Below, piece by piece: positions 61,958-64,000 of a DNA stretch of 64,000 nucleotides. A program made the position numbers and the translations under genes. The stretch spans positions 62,001-126,000 of the forward strand of contig BCWJ01000001.1 of the NCBI GenBank assembly GCA_001592145.1, read 5' to 3'. Each line of letters begins with the position of its first letter. Position 1 is the first letter of the stretch. The notes under the pieces are model-generated. The model was given only the letters and a program-made list of their open reading frames with translations. It was not told the DNA's origin and searched no databases. This DNA comes from Xylanimicrobium pachnodae JCM 13526 = NBRC 107786. GTDB lineage: Bacteria > Actinomycetota > Actinomycetes > Actinomycetales > Cellulomonadaceae.

Positions 61958-62040
61958 AACGGGCTCGGCCGGTATCCACAACGACGCGCCGACGTCGGCC
62001 CGGTCTTGTCGGTTGTCCACAAAGCGCCGATCCTGGGTAC
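61958..62040. other. Intergenic junction, candidate cos region and DnaA-like boxes
   Basis: 83 bp without a gene. Holds GTATCCACA (61972-61980), TTGTCCACA (62013-62021, exact match to the actinobacterial DnaA box) and GCCGACGTCGGC (61988-61999). It separates early genes from terminase genes, the usual place where linear phage ends join. Confidence 0.4.
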
Positions 62041-62406
62041 ATGCACCAGGGCACGCTCGACGGCGTCGGCACTGCGGATCCGCACAAGCGGCCCGCAGAG
62101 CTGCTGGCCGGTGTCGAGCAGACGATCGCCCGGCTGCGTGAGGAGAACCGCATCCTGCCCGTGCACGAGGGTCTGGTCCAGGCGGCCCGGCTCGCAGCCC
62201 GCCGTGCGGAGTGGTCGAGTGGGGTCGCCGCGTCGAACTTCCTCAAGGAGCTCACGGGGATTCTCGACACGCTGCTCGCGCTCGAGGCGCCGGCCGTCGA
62301 AGGTGAGGGGGAGCCCGAGAATGTCGGTGACCGCGTTACCAAGCTCTCGACCTTCCTCCAGCAGAGAGCCGGTCTGGCCGACGTTCCACACACCGAGGCG
62401 TCCTGA
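62041..62406 (+). CDS. Terminase small subunit
   Basis: A 121-residue helical protein: GTLDGVGTADPHKRPAELLAGV, then helices EQTIARLREENRIL and LKELTGILDTLLALE. Length and position, followed at once by the large subunit, fit a small terminase that binds the packaging site. The helix-turn-helix is not obvious, so the call rests mainly on context. Confidence 0.6.
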   Translation: MHQGTLDGVGTADPHKRPAELLAGVEQTIARLREENRILPVHEGLVQAARLAARRAEWSSGVAASNFLKELTGILDTLLALEAPAVEGEGEPENVGDRVTKLSTFLQQRAGLADVPHTEAS

Positions 62407-63925
62407 CCGGTACTCCGACGGGCCGGTCTTCAACGAGTTCATGACCCTGCTGGGCCGGCCGCTGCGCGCTGAGCAGCAGCTGATCGCGGACGTCGGCCTC
62501 GAGCGGATCGACGGGCCCGGCTCACCGTGGGCGTACAACATCGTCGACACGATCGTGGGCCGGCGGTTCGGCAAGACGGTCCTCGAGCTCGGCATCCCGC
62601 TGTGGCGCGCGCACCTGGGCGACCTGACCCTGCCGACCGGCAAGGTTGTCCCGTTCCGCGGCGCGCACACCGCGCAGAACCTCACGGCCGCGAGGCGAAG
62701 GTTCCTCGCCGACCATGTCGAGCCGCTGCGCGCGTTCCTGACCCCCGAGGAATGGGAACCGCGCGTGCACGAGGTCCTCGCCGCCTCGCAGACGTCCCTC
62801 TCGATCGACCTCGCCGACCACCCACCCGGCGTCCTTCCCGACGGCCGGCACGAGCACGCCCAGCGCACGATCGTCGTGCCGCCCACCTACGACGGCGTGC
62901 GCGGCGAGGGCTACCTACACCTCGGGTTCGACGAGGTCCTCACGATGACGCTCGCCGAGGGCGACCTGCTGACATCCGCGTCCCGGCCCACGATGGCCGA
63001 GTTCTTCGGCCATGCCCAGACCTGGCGGGTCAGCAACGTCGGCCTGTTCTCCGACGAGCGCACCTGGCTGCGCCAGATCCGCGACCGCGGCCGCGCCTCG
63101 ATCACCGAGGGCACGGGCCGCGGCCGCGCGTACTTCGAATACACGATCCCCGACGACGTCGACCCGCTCGACGAGCAGACCTGGTGGACCTACTACCCGC
63201 CGCTGGCCGGCGGCTGGGTCGGCGTCGAACAGCTGCGCGACGACCTGGCCGAGATGAGCCCCGAGGCGTTCGCGGCCGAGTACCTGGGCCGGTGGCCGGC
63301 GGCCAGGGCCGCGGCCGAGTGGCTCGCCCTGACCAAGGCCGACTGGACGGCCGCGCGGACCCTCGACGAGCAACCCGCCGGCACGCTCACCACCCTGGGC
63401 GTCGACATCGACCCGTACGGCCGCTCGTCGAGCATCGTCTCCGCGGCCACCGTCCCCGACGCGGACGGCGCGACGTTGCGCGACGTCGCGCTGGTCGAGG
63501 TGCTCGACCACCGGCCCCGCTCCGGGTGGGTCGTCGACGCGCTCGTCGACCACGGCCGGCCCTCCGCCCTCGTCGACCAGGTCGACTGGGTCGTCGTCGA
63601 CGACTACGGCGCCGGGCACGACCTGATCGCCGAGCTCGAGAAGGTCCCCGCGATCGCGCGCAAGCTGCTCACGACCAAGAGCGTCGAGCTTGTCTCGGCC
63701 TGCTACGGGTTCGACGCCGGCCTGCGCGAGCGCACGATCCGGTGGCGCGCGTCCGACTACCACGAGGCACTGACGGCGGCCGCGGCGGCCGCGCAGCGCA
63801 CGAGCGGGAAGGCGTGGCAGTGGGAGCGGCGTGTCGCCGTCTCGCAGACCCCGATCCTCGGGGCCACACTGGCGGTGTGGGCGCTGGGGCGCGCGCCCAT
63901 CCATCAGGAGGCAGCGATCTACTGA
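62321..63925 (+). CDS. Terminase large subunit
   Basis: A 534-residue DNA-packaging motor. N-terminal ATPase: Walker A IVGRRFGKTVLELG near residue 83, Walker B with HLGFDEV near 203; C-terminal nuclease: metal-binding GVDIDPYG near 362 and VVVDDYGAGHD near 425. ATG 62321 has GAGGGGGAG upstream and gives the common MSVTALPSS N-terminus; this overlaps the small subunit by 86 bp. ATG 62441 would be the alternative. A one-mismatch copy of the phage palindrome lies at 63470. Confidence 0.93.
   Translation: MSVTALPSSRPSSSREPVWPTFHTPRRPDRYSDGPVFNEFMTLLGRPLRAEQQLIADVGLERIDGPGSPWAYNIVDTIVGRRFGKTVLELGIPLWRAHLGDLTLPTGKVVPFRGAHTAQNLTAARRRFLADHVEPLRAFLTPEEWEPRVHEVLAASQTSLSIDLADHPPGVLPDGRHEHAQRTIVVPPTYDGVRGEGYLHLGFDEVLTMTLAEGDLLTSASRPTMAEFFGHAQTWRVSNVGLFSDERTWLRQIRDRGRASITEGTGRGRAYFEYTIPDDVDPLDEQTWWTYYPPLAGGWVGVEQLRDDLAEMSPEAFAAEYLGRWPAARAAAEWLALTKADWTAARTLDEQPAGTLTTLGVDIDPYGRSSSIVSAATVPDADGATLRDVALVEVLDHRPRSGWVVDALVDHGRPSALVDQVDWVVVDDYGAGHDLIAELEKVPAIARKLLTTKSVELVSACYGFDAGLRERTIRWRASDYHEALTAAAAAAQRTSGKAWQWERRVAVSQTPILGATLAVWALGRAPIHQEAAIY
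63470..63489. repeat. Phage palindrome copy 5 (one mismatch)
   Basis: GCGACGTTGCGCGACGTCGC inside the terminase nuclease domain, encoding TLRDVA. Confidence 0.6.
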
Positions 63926-63936
63926 CGGGGGAGACC

Positions 63937-64000
63937 GTGACCGCGCGCGCCCAGATCGACTCATCCACCTACTCGCATGTCGTGGTCTGCCGCTGCGGTT
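63937..64000 (+). CDS. Start of a small phage gene, cut by the window edge
   Basis: GTG 63937 after GGGGGAG, reading MTARAQIDSSTYSHVVVCRC and on past the window edge. Only 21 residues are visible. A CxC suggests a zinc-binding fold of the small proteins found after terminases. Portal is expected soon after. Confidence 0.5.
   Translation, partial: MTARAQIDSSTYSHVVVCRCG

Larger units (their letters stand above)
55173..64000. mobile_element. Prophage, left part (attL to terminase)
   Basis: From the tRNA-Arg 3' half to the window edge. Order: leftward repressor, twin operators, rightward HTH gene and small early genes, replication-type protein, HNH endonuclease, terminase small and large subunits. 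GC is slightly lower and more variable than in the host, and genes overlap by 1-20 bases. Integrase, portal, capsid, tail and lysis genes are not in the window and should follow to attR. Confidence 0.93.

Noticed and set aside
55173-64000. CRISPR array or defence island at the tRNA-Arg locus
   Set aside because: No regularly spaced repeats, cas genes, restriction or toxin-antitoxin genes are visible; terminase and HNH genes show a phage.

Overview
The window looks like the chromosome of a high-GC Gram-positive actinobacterium, most likely of the Cellulomonadaceae/Promicromonosporaceae type. The basis is very high GC at third codon positions, many GTG starts, SpoIIE-type phosphatase and LuxR-LAL regulators, a hemA/E/G/C/D/B/L cluster, DUF5926, and CsoR copper control. 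This family placement is inferred from gene content, not from a search. The first 55 kb is ordinary chromosome and the last 8.8 kb is the left part of an integrated phage.

Layout. 1-10 kb: a double VOC-domain protein, a free-standing 5'-3' exonuclease, a GAF/PP2C/HATPase phosphatase, a 1000-residue LAL regulator and a penicillin-binding lipoprotein. 10-17 kb: a winged-helix regulator/membrane-protein pair with twin operators, glutamine-dependent nadE, a CopC-like protein, HU, and a kinase-like/flippase membrane fusion. 17.5-23 kb: a complete peptide-type ABC importer operon. 23-27 kb: a CPBP protease and the copper operon csoR-copZ-like-copA under a CsoR box. 28-37.5 kb: haem synthesis, with hemA divergent from hemE-hemG, and hemC-hemD-hemB-hemL on the same strand as hemE-hemG. 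The two haem blocks are separated by a low-GC secreted-protein gene flanked by 27-bp direct repeats, one of which is the 3' end of hemG. 37.5-49 kb: DUF5926, a GT2 glycosyltransferase, a 1507-residue internally duplicated membrane protein, a lipid kinase, serS, a HAD phosphatase, an XRE/membrane-protein pair and map. 49.5-54.8 kb: an alpha-glucoside-type sugar ABC importer, a Ppx/GppA phosphatase and an EamA transporter. Then come tRNA-Ser(GCT) and tRNA-Arg(ACG).

Prophage. The 3' half of tRNA-Arg is the probable attL. A leftward repressor gene ends inside the tRNA, which resembles the integration-dependent immunity switch of some mycobacteriophages. Two near-identical 17-bp operators separate the repressor from a rightward early operon of about 20 small, overlapping, often Cys-rich genes. 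That operon includes a winged-helix replication-type protein and an HNH nuclease, and it leads into the terminase subunits. Integrase and virion genes must lie past the right edge. A 20-bp palindrome occurs five times in this early region, three times at gene 3' ends where it encodes the same C-terminal peptide.

Across the host part there are three families of intergenic palindromic repeats (two, three and one-plus copies), all lying between or just after genes.
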